Source of the DNA: Agrococcus baldri | GTDB taxonomy: Bacteria > Actinomycetota > Actinomycetes > Actinomycetales > Microbacteriaceae | Length of the DNA stretch: 64,000 nt | NCBI GenBank assembly: GCA_900114805.1 | Contig: FOZN01000003.1 | Span: 186,001-250,000 of the forward strand | Direction: 5' to 3' | Shown here: positions 51,895 to 60,251 of the stretch, in pieces | Numbering within the stretch: the first letter of the stretch is position 1 | How the letters are laid out: each line of letters begins with the position of its first letter | Translations under genes and position numbers: made by a program | Notes under the pieces: generated by a model | The model's input: only the letters and a program-made list of their open reading frames with translations | The model's database searches: none | Told to the model about the DNA's origin: nothing

Positions 51895-53135
51895 GCGTCG
51901 CCGTCTCCCAGCTCGCCGAGCTCGCGACGCGGTGGAGCGCCGCGCTCGAACGCCAGCTGCCCGCGGCCCAGCGCCTGCGCGAGCAGCTGCACGCGGCACC
52001 GCGGCTCTCGGGGCACGAGCACGACGTGACCGAGCGCCTCACGCGGGAGCTCGACGGCGTCGTGCGCCTCCAGCCGGTGGCGGATGCGGGCGCGATCGGC
52101 CGCGTCGGACCGCGCGGGCCCGCGGTGATGCTGCGAGCCGAGCTCGACGCGCTGCCAGTCGCCGAGCTCACCGGCGCCCGCTTCGCCGCCGCCGGCGGCG
52201 TGATGCACGCGTGCGGCCACGACGTCCACCAGGCCGCGCTGACGGCGCTGCTGCGCGCATCCGTCGGCCTCGATCTGCCCGTCGGGGTCGTCGCGCTGCT
52301 CCAGCCGCGGGAGGAGGCCTACCCCTCCGGTGCGCTCGACATTCTGCGCGACGGCGTGCTGCAGCAGCACGAGGTCGCGCACGTCATCGCGGCGCACGTG
52401 CACCCCGGCGTGCCCGTGGGCGCCGTCGCGGTCGGCGGCGGCTTCATCAACGCGGCGGCCGACGAGATCGAGGTGCGGCTCGCGGGCCGCGGCGGGCACG
52501 GCGGCTACCCGCACGAGGGGGCAGACACGGTCGCCGCCATCGCGCACATCGCGACCGCGATCCCCGAGGTCGTGCGCCGAGCGGTCTCGCCCCTCAACCC
52601 CGCGATCATCAGCGTCGGCACGCTGACCGCGGGCGACGGCGCCGCAAACGTGCTGCCGGCTGAGGCGCGCCTGCTGGCCACCATGCGCACGACCGACCCG
52701 GCCGACCGCGAGCCGCTGTTCGAGGCCGTCCGCGCGATGGCGGAGGGGATGGCCGCGGCGTTCGGCACGCGCGCAGAGGTCGAGCGCGTCGAGGGCGAGC
52801 CGGTGCTCGTCAACGACGTCGGCCTCGCCCAGGGCGCCGACGACTGGCTCGCGCGGCTCGGCGTCGACGGTGCGCAGCCGATGCGGTCGCTGGGCGCCGA
52901 TGACTTCTCCTACTTCAGCGACGCTGTGCCCTCGCTCATGCTGTTCGTGGGCGTCGAGACGGCGGGGGAGTCGCCGCAGCCCGCGCTGCACCACCCGCGC
53001 TTCCTGCCCGGCGACGAGGCGGTCGGCGCGGTCGCGCATGCGCTGCTGGCCGGCTACCTCGCCGCCGCGGAGCGAGTGCTCGGCATCCCGCATCACCGTG
53101 GCGAGCCGGCGGGGTCGCAGGGGACGGCGTCGTGA
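51891..53135 (+). CDS. M20D family amidohydrolase
   Basis: 414-aa dinuclear-metal aminoacylase/hippurate-hydrolase type enzyme. HACGHDVHQAAL carries the metal-bridging residues, LLQPREEAYPSGA the catalytic Glu pair, and GRGGHGGYPHEGADTV the dimerisation-domain motif. It overlaps genes on both sides by 4 bp (GTGA). It probably hydrolyses an N-acyl or gamma-glutamyl product in the same pathway. Confidence 0.9.
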   Translation: MSVAVSQLAELATRWSAALERQLPAAQRLREQLHAAPRLSGHEHDVTERLTRELDGVVRLQPVADAGAIGRVGPRGPAVMLRAELDALPVAELTGARFAAAGGVMHACGHDVHQAALTALLRASVGLDLPVGVVALLQPREEAYPSGALDILRDGVLQQHEVAHVIAAHVHPGVPVGAVAVGGGFINAAADEIEVRLAGRGGHGGYPHEGADTVAAIAHIATAIPEVVRRAVSPLNPAIISVGTLTAGDGAANVLPAEARLLATMRTTDPADREPLFEAVRAMAEGMAAAFGTRAEVERVEGEPVLVNDVGLAQGADDWLARLGVDGAQPMRSLGADDFSYFSDAVPSLMLFVGVETAGESPQPALHHPRFLPGDEAVGAVAHALLAGYLAAAERVLGIPHHRGEPAGSQGTAS

Positions 53136-54481
53136 GCGCACCGGCGCCGAGCCGACTCGAGCACCTCATGGCGCGCGACGCGCAGGCGATCGCGGGCGTC
53201 GAGCGGCTGCGCTTCTTCCCGCTCGCCGCGATCGCCGGCCGCGGCGAGCTGCTCGTCGAGCCCGGTGGCCGCGAGCTGCTCGACCTCAGCGCGAGCTGGA
53301 CGGCCGCTGGCTTCGGCTACGGCAACCCCGCCATCGCCGAGGCCATCGCGGCTGCCGCCGCGACCGCGCCGGGCGCCTCGATCCTCTCCGGCACGCACCC
53401 CGACGCGGTGGCGCTCGCCGAGGAGCTGCTCGAGCTCGTGCCGGCTCGCGCACCCGAGCAGCCGCGCCGCGTGTACCTCGGGCACGCCGGCACCGACGCG
53501 AACGACGTCGCGCTGCGCGGCTGCCGCCACGCGACCGGTCGCCCGGGCGTGCTCGCGTTCGAGCATGGCTACCACGGCGGCTTCGGCGCCGCGCAAGGCG
53601 TCTCGGGCGTGCACGTCGCCGCGGGCGCGAGCGCTGATCCCGACGTCGTCTTCCTGCCCTATCCCGATCGCTTCCGCCCGCACACGGGCGACGCGGCGAT
53701 GGTCGTCGACGACGTGCTGGAGCGCGCCGCCGCCGCGCTGTCGCGCGGCCGCATCGCCGCGGTCATCGTCGAGCCGCTGCAGTCGGACGGCGGCCTCATC
53801 GTGCCGCCCGACGGCTTCCTCGCGGGGCTGCGCGCGCTGTGCGACGAGCACGGCTCGTACCTGATCGTCGATGAGGTGAAGGTCGGGCTCGGGCGCACGG
53901 GCCGCACGCACGCGTTCGAGCACGCGGGCATCGTGCCCGACGTCGTGACGCTCGGCAAGGCGCTCGGCGGCGGCGTGCCCCTCTCGGCCGCGATCGGTCC
54001 CGCTGACGTGCTCGACGAGCCGACCGCATCCGCTCTCATGACGACCATCGGCAACCCGATCTCGTGCGCTGCCGGTCGCGCGGTGCTCGCGCTCGTGCGC
54101 GACGGCGCAGCGACGCGCAACGCCGACGAGCGCGGCACCCAGCTGCGGGCCCTGCTCGCGCAGTACGCCGCCAGCGGCCGGCCCGGAGCGGAGCGGGTCG
54201 GGGATGTGCGCGGGCTGGGCCTGTCGATCGGCGTCGAGCTCGTCGTCGGAGCTGGCGACGACGCCCCGGATGCGGTGCTGACGGCGAAGGCGGCGTACCG
54301 GGCTTGGGAGCTCGGTGCGGTCGCGTTCCCCGTGCGCGGCAACGTGCTCGAGCTCACCCCCGCGCTCACGATCTCCGCCGAGGCGATCGACCGCGCCGCG
54401 ACGATCCTCACGCGGGCGATCGACGACGCGGCCGCCGGAGCCGTCTCCGACGAGCAGATCGCTGCGTTCCAGGGCTGGTAG
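53132..54481 (+). CDS. Class III PLP aminotransferase
   Basis: 449-aa omega-aminotransferase-type enzyme. The PLP-binding lysine is in VTLGKALGGGVPLSAAIG, with LIVDEVKVGLGRTG carrying the cofactor Asp. SILSGTHPDAVALAEEL and AFEHGYHGGFGA are family positions. It is the last gene of the operon and would deaminate the amine or amino acid released earlier. It is convergent with the RpiR gene, 9 bp away. Confidence 0.92.
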   Translation: MSAPAPSRLEHLMARDAQAIAGVERLRFFPLAAIAGRGELLVEPGGRELLDLSASWTAAGFGYGNPAIAEAIAAAAATAPGASILSGTHPDAVALAEELLELVPARAPEQPRRVYLGHAGTDANDVALRGCRHATGRPGVLAFEHGYHGGFGAAQGVSGVHVAAGASADPDVVFLPYPDRFRPHTGDAAMVVDDVLERAAAALSRGRIAAVIVEPLQSDGGLIVPPDGFLAGLRALCDEHGSYLIVDEVKVGLGRTGRTHAFEHAGIVPDVVTLGKALGGGVPLSAAIGPADVLDEPTASALMTTIGNPISCAAGRAVLALVRDGAATRNADERGTQLRALLAQYAASGRPGAERVGDVRGLGLSIGVELVVGAGDDAPDAVLTAKAAYRAWELGAVAFPVRGNVLELTPALTISAEAIDRAATILTRAIDDAAAGAVSDEQIAAFQGW

Positions 54482-54490
54482 TCAGCGCCG

Positions 54491-55372
54491 TCAGGCCCGC
54501 GGCGGGCCCGCGATGTGCCCGCGCATCGCCTCGATCGCCGCGAGCCGCTGTCTGCCGCTCTCGCCCAGCCGATCGGTGACGCCCGCGATAACCGCCTCGA
54601 CGAGCGCGAGCGCCGGCACGAGCGAGTCGAACGGCGAGGGTGCCTGTACGTCGGCGGAGAGCACGGTCGTGGCGACATCGGCAGCCGGGGAGAGCCAGCG
54701 GTCGGTGAACAGCACGATCTCGGCACCGCGACCGGCGGTCTGCTGTGCGACGTCGACGATGCGCGGGTCGTAGCGCCGGTAGTCGAACACGATGAAGACG
54801 TCGCCGCGGCGAGCATCGGCGATCGCGCCGAGGCGGGCGAGCTCATCGGGTTCGACCACCGCGACGTCGCGCCGCAGCAGCACCAGGTGCGCGCCGAGGT
54901 ACTCGGCAAGCATCCCGCTGAAGCGCCCGCCGACGAGGCGGATGCGGTGCTTGGCATCGGCCAGCAGCGCGACGGCGCGGTCGAACTCGCTCTGCGGCAG
55001 CTCGTCGATCGTGCTCGCGATGCCGGCCGCGAAGACGCGCGCCGCCCGAGCGAGGTCGTCGTCGGCCGACTGCAGGTCAGCGCGTCCGTACTGCTCGAGC
55101 GGCGAGCCGAGCCGCTCGTGCACCTCGCGCATGAGGCGGCGCTGGAAGTCGGGGTAGCCGCTGAAGCCGAGCCGGGCCACGAAGCGCACCACGGTCGGCG
55201 GGCTGACTGACGCGCGCTTGGCGAGCTCGGCGACGGTCTCGAGTCCCGCGATCGGGTAGTTCGCGAGCAGGGCCCGGCCCACCTTGCGCTCGCCGGAGCT
55301 CAGCGCATCCAGCGATCCGCGCACGACGTCGCTGAGCGAGCCTGCGTCTGCGCCATCGGGGAGCTGCGTCAT
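54491..55372 (-). CDS. MurR/RpiR family transcriptional regulator
   Basis: 293-aa regulator with an N-terminal HTH_6 domain (SSGERKVGRALLANYPIAGLETVAELAKRASVSPPTVVRFVARLGFSGYPDFQRRL) and a C-terminal SIS domain (HRIRLVGGRFSGMLAEYLGAHL...GDVFIVFDYRRYD). Although RpiR proteins often bind sugar phosphates, this one most likely controls the convergent amine operon, because similar 16-bp sites precede both. ATG 55372 is the start. Confidence 0.92.
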   Translation of the reverse strand: MTQLPDGADAGSLSDVVRGSLDALSSGERKVGRALLANYPIAGLETVAELAKRASVSPPTVVRFVARLGFSGYPDFQRRLMREVHERLGSPLEQYGRADLQSADDDLARAARVFAAGIASTIDELPQSEFDRAVALLADAKHRIRLVGGRFSGMLAEYLGAHLVLLRRDVAVVEPDELARLGAIADARRGDVFIVFDYRRYDPRIVDVAQQTAGRGAEIVLFTDRWLSPAADVATTVLSADVQAPSPFDSLVPALALVEAVIAGVTDRLGESGRQRLAAIEAMRGHIAGPPRA

Positions 55373-55389
55373 GTTCCGCCCTTCGAGCT

Positions 55390-55405
55390 TGGAACAGACG
55401 TTACA
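55390..55405. promoter_or_regulatory. RpiR-gene operator, related to the site at 47871
   Basis: On the minus strand the sequence is TGTAACGTCTGTTCCA, 18 bp before the RpiR start codon. It differs at two positions from TGTAATGTCTGTTACA (47873-47888). Position suggests autoregulation. Confidence 0.65.
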
Positions 55406-55487
55406 GGGCTGCCGAGCGGTGCTGGGTGCGGCCTGCACCATAGGCTCGGCTGAGTGCCGGACTCGGCAAGCACAGCGAAGGGGACCG

Positions 55488-56249
55488 ATGGCCCAGCGAC
55501 ACGTGGTGCAGCGGCTGCACCCCACCCTCGCCGACGTGCTGAGCCAGCTGGATGGCACACCGTTGGGGCGGGCGCTCAACGATCGCGCCGTCGAGCTGGC
55601 GACATCGCAGGTGCTCGGCGATCCGATCGATCGGTCTGCGGCTCTCGCCGGGCACCGCTGGCTGCTCGAGCGCGCCGACGGCGACGGTCTGCCGCTGACC
55701 GCGGCCGGCTACCTGAAGCCAGCCGCAGTCCGCGAGCTTGCGGCGGTGCTCCCGACCATGCACGACTGGCCGTTCGGCCTCGCGAAGGAGGTCGATGCGC
55801 ACCCGCTGCTGCACTTCCACGGGTATCTCAAGTCCATCGGCCTGCTTCGCAGGTACAAGGGCACCCTGCGGCTGACGAAGGCCGGCCGTGCGGCGCAGCA
55901 GGATCCTGCGCTGCTGTGGCAGCACCTGGCCGACGCTCTCGTGTCATCCGATTCGCCGTTCGAAGAGACCACGGGCGTGGTGATGCTCGTGCACGCGGCG
56001 ACCTCCGCGGACGACATCGACGTCGACGTGGTGGCCCGCACGATGGCCGAGCTCGGCTGGAGGGTGGACGACGGCTCGTCCGTCGAGCGGCGGGATGTGT
56101 ATCCGGTCTGGAACCAGCTGTGGGATGCGCTCGGCAACGTCGGCGCGCCCGTCACCAGGAGCGTCATGGATCGCGCGCTCAGCCCCGCAGCACGGGCTCT
56201 GGTCGCCGACGCACTCTTCAAGATTGTTGAGAACGAAGCCCACGGCTGA
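55488..56249 (+). CDS. Hypothetical protein, 253 aa
   Basis: Soluble protein not assigned to a family. The middle (GYLKSIGLLRRYKGTLRLTKAGRAAQQDPALLWQHLADAL) reads like a winged-helix unit. The N-terminal part (LADVLSQLDGTPLGRALNDRAVELA) and C-terminal part are helical. GAAGGGGA lies before ATG 55488, and a TAGGCT box at 55441-55446 could be its -10. It stands alone. Confidence 0.75.
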   Translation: MAQRHVVQRLHPTLADVLSQLDGTPLGRALNDRAVELATSQVLGDPIDRSAALAGHRWLLERADGDGLPLTAAGYLKPAAVRELAAVLPTMHDWPFGLAKEVDAHPLLHFHGYLKSIGLLRRYKGTLRLTKAGRAAQQDPALLWQHLADALVSSDSPFEETTGVVMLVHAATSADDIDVDVVARTMAELGWRVDDGSSVERRDVYPVWNQLWDALGNVGAPVTRSVMDRALSPAARALVADALFKIVENEAHG

Positions 56250-56303
56250 CCGCGAGCGTCGCCGTACCGCTGCTCGTCGCGTTGCACGAGTGACGTCCGG
56301 CGC

Positions 56304-56588
56304 TCAGGCGAGCGCCAGGAAGAGCTGCTCGAGTTCCTCGGTCGTCAGCCCATCGCGCTCCTTGCGGCCCTCTGGGTCGCTGACGCACTCCTCCATCGCG
56401 CTCGCGACCACGACGAAGCCTGCGCGGTTGAGCGCATGCGTCACCGCCGAGAGCTGCGTGACGACGTCGCGGCACGGCGCGCCGTCCTCGACGGCCGCGA
56501 TCACCGCATCCAGCTGCCCGCGGGCGCGCTTGAGGCGGTTCGCGATGCGCCGCTGTGCCGCTGCCTGCTCGTCGGCCGTGCCAGGCAT
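56304..56588 (-). CDS. CsoR/CstR family thiol- or metal-sensing repressor
   Basis: 94-aa all-helical DUF156 protein. Cys39 and Cys68 are 29 residues apart, the spacing of the paired sensor thiols in this family. The copper-ligand His expected 25 residues after the first Cys is replaced by Ala64, so the protein resembles CstR (persulfide sensor) more than copper-binding CsoR. It is separated by 1 bp from the upstream thioredoxin gene, so they form an operon. An ATACCCC/GGGGTAT palindrome precedes that operon. Confidence 0.85.
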   Translation of the reverse strand: MPGTADEQAAAQRRIANRLKRARGQLDAVIAAVEDGAPCRDVVTQLSAVTHALNRAGFVVVASAMEECVSDPEGRKERDGLTTEELEQLFLALA

Positions 56589-56589
56589 C

Positions 56590-56973
56590 TCAGACCTGGT
56601 CTGCGGAGGCCTGCGCCTGCTGCTCGGCGACCTTCGCGTGCACCTCGTCCATGTCGAGGTCGCGCACGGCGGTGATCAGCTGCTCGAGCTGCGGCTCGGG
56701 GAGGGCGCCGGCTTGGCGGAAGACCAGCACGCCGTCGCGGAACGCCATCAGCGTCGGGATCGACGTGATCTGCAGGCCAGCGGCGAGCTCCTGCTCGGCC
56801 TCGGTGTCGATCTTGCCGAAGGTGATGTCGCCGTGCTTCTCGGAAGCCTGCTCGAAGATGGGGCCGAACATGCGGCACGGCCCGCACCATGCGGCCCAGA
56901 AGTCGAGCAGCACGATGCCGTCCGACTCGATCGTCTGCTCGAGGGTGTCCTTGGTGATCTCTGTCGTAGCCAT
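56590..56973 (-). CDS. trxA: Thioredoxin
   Basis: 127-aa thioredoxin fold with active site FWAAWCGPCRM at residues about 21-31 and the cis-proline loop ITSIPTLMAF. A C-terminal Ala/Gln-rich extension (AKVAEQQAQASADQV) is longer than in classical TrxA. Start ATG 56973 is the first codon before the domain; the open frame upstream is control DNA. Co-expression with a CstR-like repressor suggests a job in reactive sulfur or thiol stress. Confidence 0.92.
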   Translation of the reverse strand: MATTEITKDTLEQTIESDGIVLLDFWAAWCGPCRMFGPIFEQASEKHGDITFGKIDTEAEQELAAGLQITSIPTLMAFRDGVLVFRQAGALPEPQLEQLITAVRDLDMDEVHAKVAEQQAQASADQV

Positions 56974-56992
56974 CCGTCCAGGGTACACCCGC

Positions 56993-57008
56993 ATACCCCT
57001 GGGGGTAT
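56993..57008. promoter_or_regulatory. CsoR/CstR-type operator, ATACCCC-TG-GGGGTAT
   Basis: A G-tract palindrome with 7-bp perfect arms, 20 bp upstream of the thioredoxin start. Its form is typical of CsoR-family operators. It is also 41 bp upstream of the divergent DUF1304 gene and could affect both. Confidence 0.8.
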
Positions 57009-57049
57009 AGGGCGGAGGTGCCGTTCGCCGCAGGCATAGACTCCGGCGC

Positions 57050-57445
57050 ATGGATCCCGCTGCCGTCGTCGTCTGCATCGCCGCGACGCTCGCCGCGCTG
57101 GTGCACGGCTACATCTTCGTGCTCGAGACGCTGCGATGGCAGCACCCGGCGACCCGGCGCGTGTTCGGCACCAGCGCCGAGCAGGCTGCGCAGTCGAAGC
57201 AGCTCGCCGCCAACCAGGGCGTCTACAACCTGCTGCTGGGCATCGCCGCCCTCGTCGGCGTGCTCGTGCTGCTCACGGGTGGGGCGGATGCGGGCCTTGC
57301 AGTCGCGCTGACCGCCACCGGCATCATGCTCGGCGCGGCCGTGTATCTCGTGGCCAGCGACCGCCGACTGGCGCGCGCCGCCCTCGTGCAAGGCCTCTTT
57401 CCGCTGATCGCCGTGGTCGCGGCCCTCGTCGCGCTCGCGGGCTGA
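57050..57445 (+). CDS. DUF1304 family membrane protein
   Basis: 131-aa protein with four helices (VVCIAATLAALVHGYIFVLE; NLLLGIAALVGVLVLLTG; ALTATGIMLGAAVYLVAS; GLFPLIAVVAALVAL) and the DUF1304 stretch RRVFGTSAEQAAQSKQLAANQGVYN. TAGACT at 57037-57042 lies 7 nt before ATG, so it is probably leaderless. Function is unknown. Confidence 0.85.
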   Translation: MDPAAVVVCIAATLAALVHGYIFVLETLRWQHPATRRVFGTSAEQAAQSKQLAANQGVYNLLLGIAALVGVLVLLTGGADAGLAVALTATGIMLGAAVYLVASDRRLARAALVQGLFPLIAVVAALVALAG

Positions 57446-57447
57446 AC

Positions 57448-57484
57448 GATGCGGGCCCGGCGCATCGCGCGCCGGGCCCGCATC
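57448..57484. terminator. 16-bp perfect hairpin between convergent DUF1304 and hpaI
   Basis: Arms 57448-57463 and 57469-57484 are exact inverted copies with a 5-nt loop, placed between two stop codons. It likely terminates both transcripts. Confidence 0.88.
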
Positions 57485-57493
57485 CGTCTCGGG

Positions 57494-58300
57494 TCAGTAC
57501 GAGTCGGCCTCGCCCCGCGGTTGCTTCAGGCGCGCCACGGCCGCCTCGGAGCCGCGCGCCATCAGCGACACGTCGGCGGCCACGAAGACGAAGCTTGCGC
57601 CGCGCGCGAGCACGCGATCCTGGTCGGCCTCGGCGAAGGCGTTCACGCCGACGGGCTTGCCGGCGGCGCGCACCGCGTCGATGGCTGCGTCGACGGCGTC
57701 GACCACCGCCTGCTCGCCGGGCCGCCCGGGGTAGCCCATCGATCCGGCGAGATCGGCGGGGCCGATGAAGAGCGCGTCCACGCCGTCGACGGCCGCGATC
57801 TCGGCGGCGTTCGCCACCGCATCCGCTGTCTCGATCTGCACCGTCACCGACACGTGCTGGTCGGCGTTCGCCACGTAGCCGGCCGCCCGGCCCCAGCGCG
57901 CCGAGCGCGCCAGCGCCGAACCGATGCCGCGCGTGCCGGCCCGCTCGCCGGCGCCGCCGGGGTAGCGGGCGGCGAGCACGGCCGCCTCGGCGTCGGCGGC
58001 CGTGGAGACCATCGGCACGATGATGTTCTGCGCGCCCAGGTCGAGTACCTGCTTGATGCGCACCGGGTCATTCGAGGCGACGCGCACCAGCGTGGTGACC
58101 GGATAGGCCTCCGAGGCCTGCAGGATGTGCAGCAGATCGCGCAGCTCGATCGGGCCGTGCTCGCCGTCGACGAGCAGCAGGTCGGCGCCCGAGCCCGCCA
58201 TGAGCTCAGCGGCGACCGGGCTGCCGGATGCGTTCCACAGGCCCACGAGGGGCGCGGTCGCCTCGGCAAGGGCGTGACGGAAGGTCGGCTTGAGGGTCAC
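57494..58300 (-). CDS. hpaI: 4-hydroxy-2-oxoheptanedioate aldolase
   Basis: 268-aa class II pyruvate aldolase of the HpcH/HpaI family. GLWNASGSPVAAELMAGSGADLLLVDGEHGP holds the base/phosphate region; VQIETADAVANAAEIAAVDGVDALFIGPADLAGSMG holds the metal-binding Glu and Asp. It splits the last pathway intermediate to pyruvate and succinate semialdehyde. GTG 58300 overlaps the hydratase stop by 4 bp. It is the last gene of the operon. Confidence 0.92.
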   Translation of the reverse strand: MTLKPTFRHALAEATAPLVGLWNASGSPVAAELMAGSGADLLLVDGEHGPIELRDLLHILQASEAYPVTTLVRVASNDPVRIKQVLDLGAQNIIVPMVSTAADAEAAVLAARYPGGAGERAGTRGIGSALARSARWGRAAGYVANADQHVSVTVQIETADAVANAAEIAAVDGVDALFIGPADLAGSMGYPGRPGEQAVVDAVDAAIDAVRAAGKPVGVNAFAEADQDRVLARGASFVFVAADVSLMARGSEAAVARLKQPRGEADSY

Positions 58301-59115
58301 CGGAAGGTCACCTCGACCGTGCCCATGTCCTGGTACTCGGCGCGCACGGTGTCGCCGGGCTCGACCCAGACCGGCCGCGTGAACGAGCCGGCGAGGATGA
58401 GCTCGCCCGCCTCGAGTCGGTCGCCGTGCTGCGCAAGCTTGCCCGCGAGCCAGGCGACGCCGAGGGCGGGGTTGCCGAGCACGCCGCCCGAGACGCCGGT
58501 CTCGATGATCTCGTCGTTCACGAGGCAGAGCGAGCCGATCCAGGACAGGTTGCGGTCGCGTGGGCCGATCTCGTAGTCGCCGACGACGACGGCACCCAGC
58601 GCCGCGTTGTCGCTGATGGTGTCGACGATCGTGCGGCCCTCGAGCTCGATGTGCGAGTCGAGGATCTCGAGCGCCGGCACCACGACCTCGGTGGCGTCGA
58701 GCACCTGGTCGACCGTGAGGCCCTCGCCCTCGAGCGGCGCCTGCAGTACGAACGCGAGCTCGACCTCGACACGCACATTCGACCACTGCGCGTGCTCGAC
58801 CGTAGCGCCGTTCGGGTAGGCCTGGTCGGCGAAGATCACGCCGTAGTCGGGCTCGGTGATGCCGGTGGCGAACTGCATCGCCTTGCTGGTCAGGCCGATC
58901 TTGCGGCCGACCAGGCGCGCGCCGCCCTGCTCGCGGCGCGTGCGCCAGACGCGCTGCACCGCGTAGGAGTCCTCGATGGTCGCCGCGGGGAAGCGGGTCG
59001 AGATCTTCTCGATCGTGCCGCGCGAGCGGGTGGCCTCGGCGAGCTCGTCGGCGATCTGCGTCACCGTCGCGTCGTCGAGGCCGCGCCCTGGGCGCGTGGG
59101 CTCCGGGGTGCTCAA
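58297..59115 (-). CDS. hpaH: 2-oxo-hepta-3-ene-1,7-dioate hydratase
   Basis: 272-aa FAH-superfamily hydratase of the MhpD/HpaH type (VQRVWRTRREQGGARLVGRKIGLTSKAMQFATGITEPDYG; VEVELAFVL; GSFTRPVWVEPGDTVRAEY). It adds water before the aldolase step. The start is TTG 59115, which overlaps the dioxygenase stop as TTGA; this start was chosen because the family N-terminus fits. Confidence 0.92.
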   Translation of the reverse strand: MSTPEPTRPGRGLDDATVTQIADELAEATRSRGTIEKISTRFPAATIEDSYAVQRVWRTRREQGGARLVGRKIGLTSKAMQFATGITEPDYGVIFADQAYPNGATVEHAQWSNVRVEVELAFVLQAPLEGEGLTVDQVLDATEVVVPALEILDSHIELEGRTIVDTISDNAALGAVVVGDYEIGPRDRNLSWIGSLCLVNDEIIETGVSGGVLGNPALGVAWLAGKLAQHGDRLEAGELILAGSFTRPVWVEPGDTVRAEYQDMGTVEVTFR

Positions 59116-60209
59116 ACCTGGTTGCCCATCTTGAAGCCGATCTCCTCGGCCGGCTCACCCTTGATGGCGTCGCCCGGCGCACGCGTGTAGGAGAAGCCGT
59201 CGGCGCCGACCGTGACGGCCATCTCGCTCGCATCCGTGCGCTCGATCACCGGCTGCGGGTTGCCGTCCAGGTCGAGCACCAGCGATGCCTCGGTGTACCA
59301 GGAGGGCACGACCGGGTTGCCCCACCAGTCGCGGCGCTGGTTGTCGTGCACGTCCCAGGTCACGGTGGGGTTGTCGGGGTCGCCGGTGTAGTAGTCCTGC
59401 GTGTAGATCTCGACGCGGTGGCCGTCCGGGTCGAGGATGTACAGGTAGAACGCGTTCGAGACGCCGTGGCGGCCGGGGCCGCGCTCGATGCGGTCGGAGA
59501 TGCGCAGGGCGCCCATCTTGTCGCAGATCTGGATGATGTTGTGCTTCTCGTGGGTCGAGAAGGCGATGTGGTGCATGCGGGGGCCGTCGCCGCCGGTGAG
59601 GGCGGTGTCGTGCACGGTCTGCTTGCGGTGCATCCAGGCGGCGTAGGTGACGCCGTCCGAGTCCTGGATGTCCTCCGAGACGCGGAAGCCGAGATCCTCG
59701 AGGTAGGCGCGGCCGCGGGGCACGTCGGGCGTGACCTGGTTGAAGTGGTCGAGCCGCACGAGCTCGCCTGCCGAGTAGAGGTCGTAGCGCTGCGTGAGCC
59801 GCTCGACGTGCTCGGTGGCGTAGAAGAACTCGTACGGGAAGCCCAGCGGGTCCTCGACGCGCACGCTGTCGCCGAAGCCCTTCTGGAAGCCGTCCTTGCG
59901 GCGCTCGGTGCGGCAGCCGAGCTCCCGGTAGTAGGCCTCGGCGGCGTCGACGTCCTCCGGCGTGCGCACGCGGTACGCGAACGCGGCGACCGCGGCTACC
60001 GGTCCCTTGCGCAGCACGATGTTGTGGTGGATGAACTCCTCGAACGACCGCAGGTAGATCGCCTCGTCGTCCTCCTCCGTCACGTGCAGGCCGAGCAGGT
60101 CGACGTAGAACGTGCGGCTGGCCTCGAGGTCGGTGACGACCAAGTCCATCGCCGCGCAGCGCACGATGTCGGGCGCGGGCGCCGAGGGGGTGGGGATCTT
60201 CTCGTTCAT
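59112..60209 (-). CDS. hpaD: Homoprotocatechuate (3,4-dihydroxyphenylacetate) 2,3-dioxygenase
   Basis: 365-aa extradiol ring-cleaving dioxygenase. The metal ligands fall at His155 (RLDHFNQ), His214 (MHHIAFS) and Glu267 (RVEIYTQD), with the acid-base His200 (TVHDTAL). Numbers and length equal the well-studied Brevibacterium fuscum enzyme, so reaction and substrate can be called with confidence. GAAGGAG precedes ATG 60209. The iron or manganese preference is not decided by these residues. Confidence 0.97.
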   Translation of the reverse strand: MNEKIPTPSAPAPDIVRCAAMDLVVTDLEASRTFYVDLLGLHVTEEDDEAIYLRSFEEFIHHNIVLRKGPVAAVAAFAYRVRTPEDVDAAEAYYRELGCRTERRKDGFQKGFGDSVRVEDPLGFPYEFFYATEHVERLTQRYDLYSAGELVRLDHFNQVTPDVPRGRAYLEDLGFRVSEDIQDSDGVTYAAWMHRKQTVHDTALTGGDGPRMHHIAFSTHEKHNIIQICDKMGALRISDRIERGPGRHGVSNAFYLYILDPDGHRVEIYTQDYYTGDPDNPTVTWDVHDNQRRDWWGNPVVPSWYTEASLVLDLDGNPQPVIERTDASEMAVTVGADGFSYTRAPGDAIKGEPAEEIGFKMGNQV

Positions 60210-60251
60210 GATTGCTTCTCCTTCGAAGTGTGCGGAGCGGTGCTGACCGCG

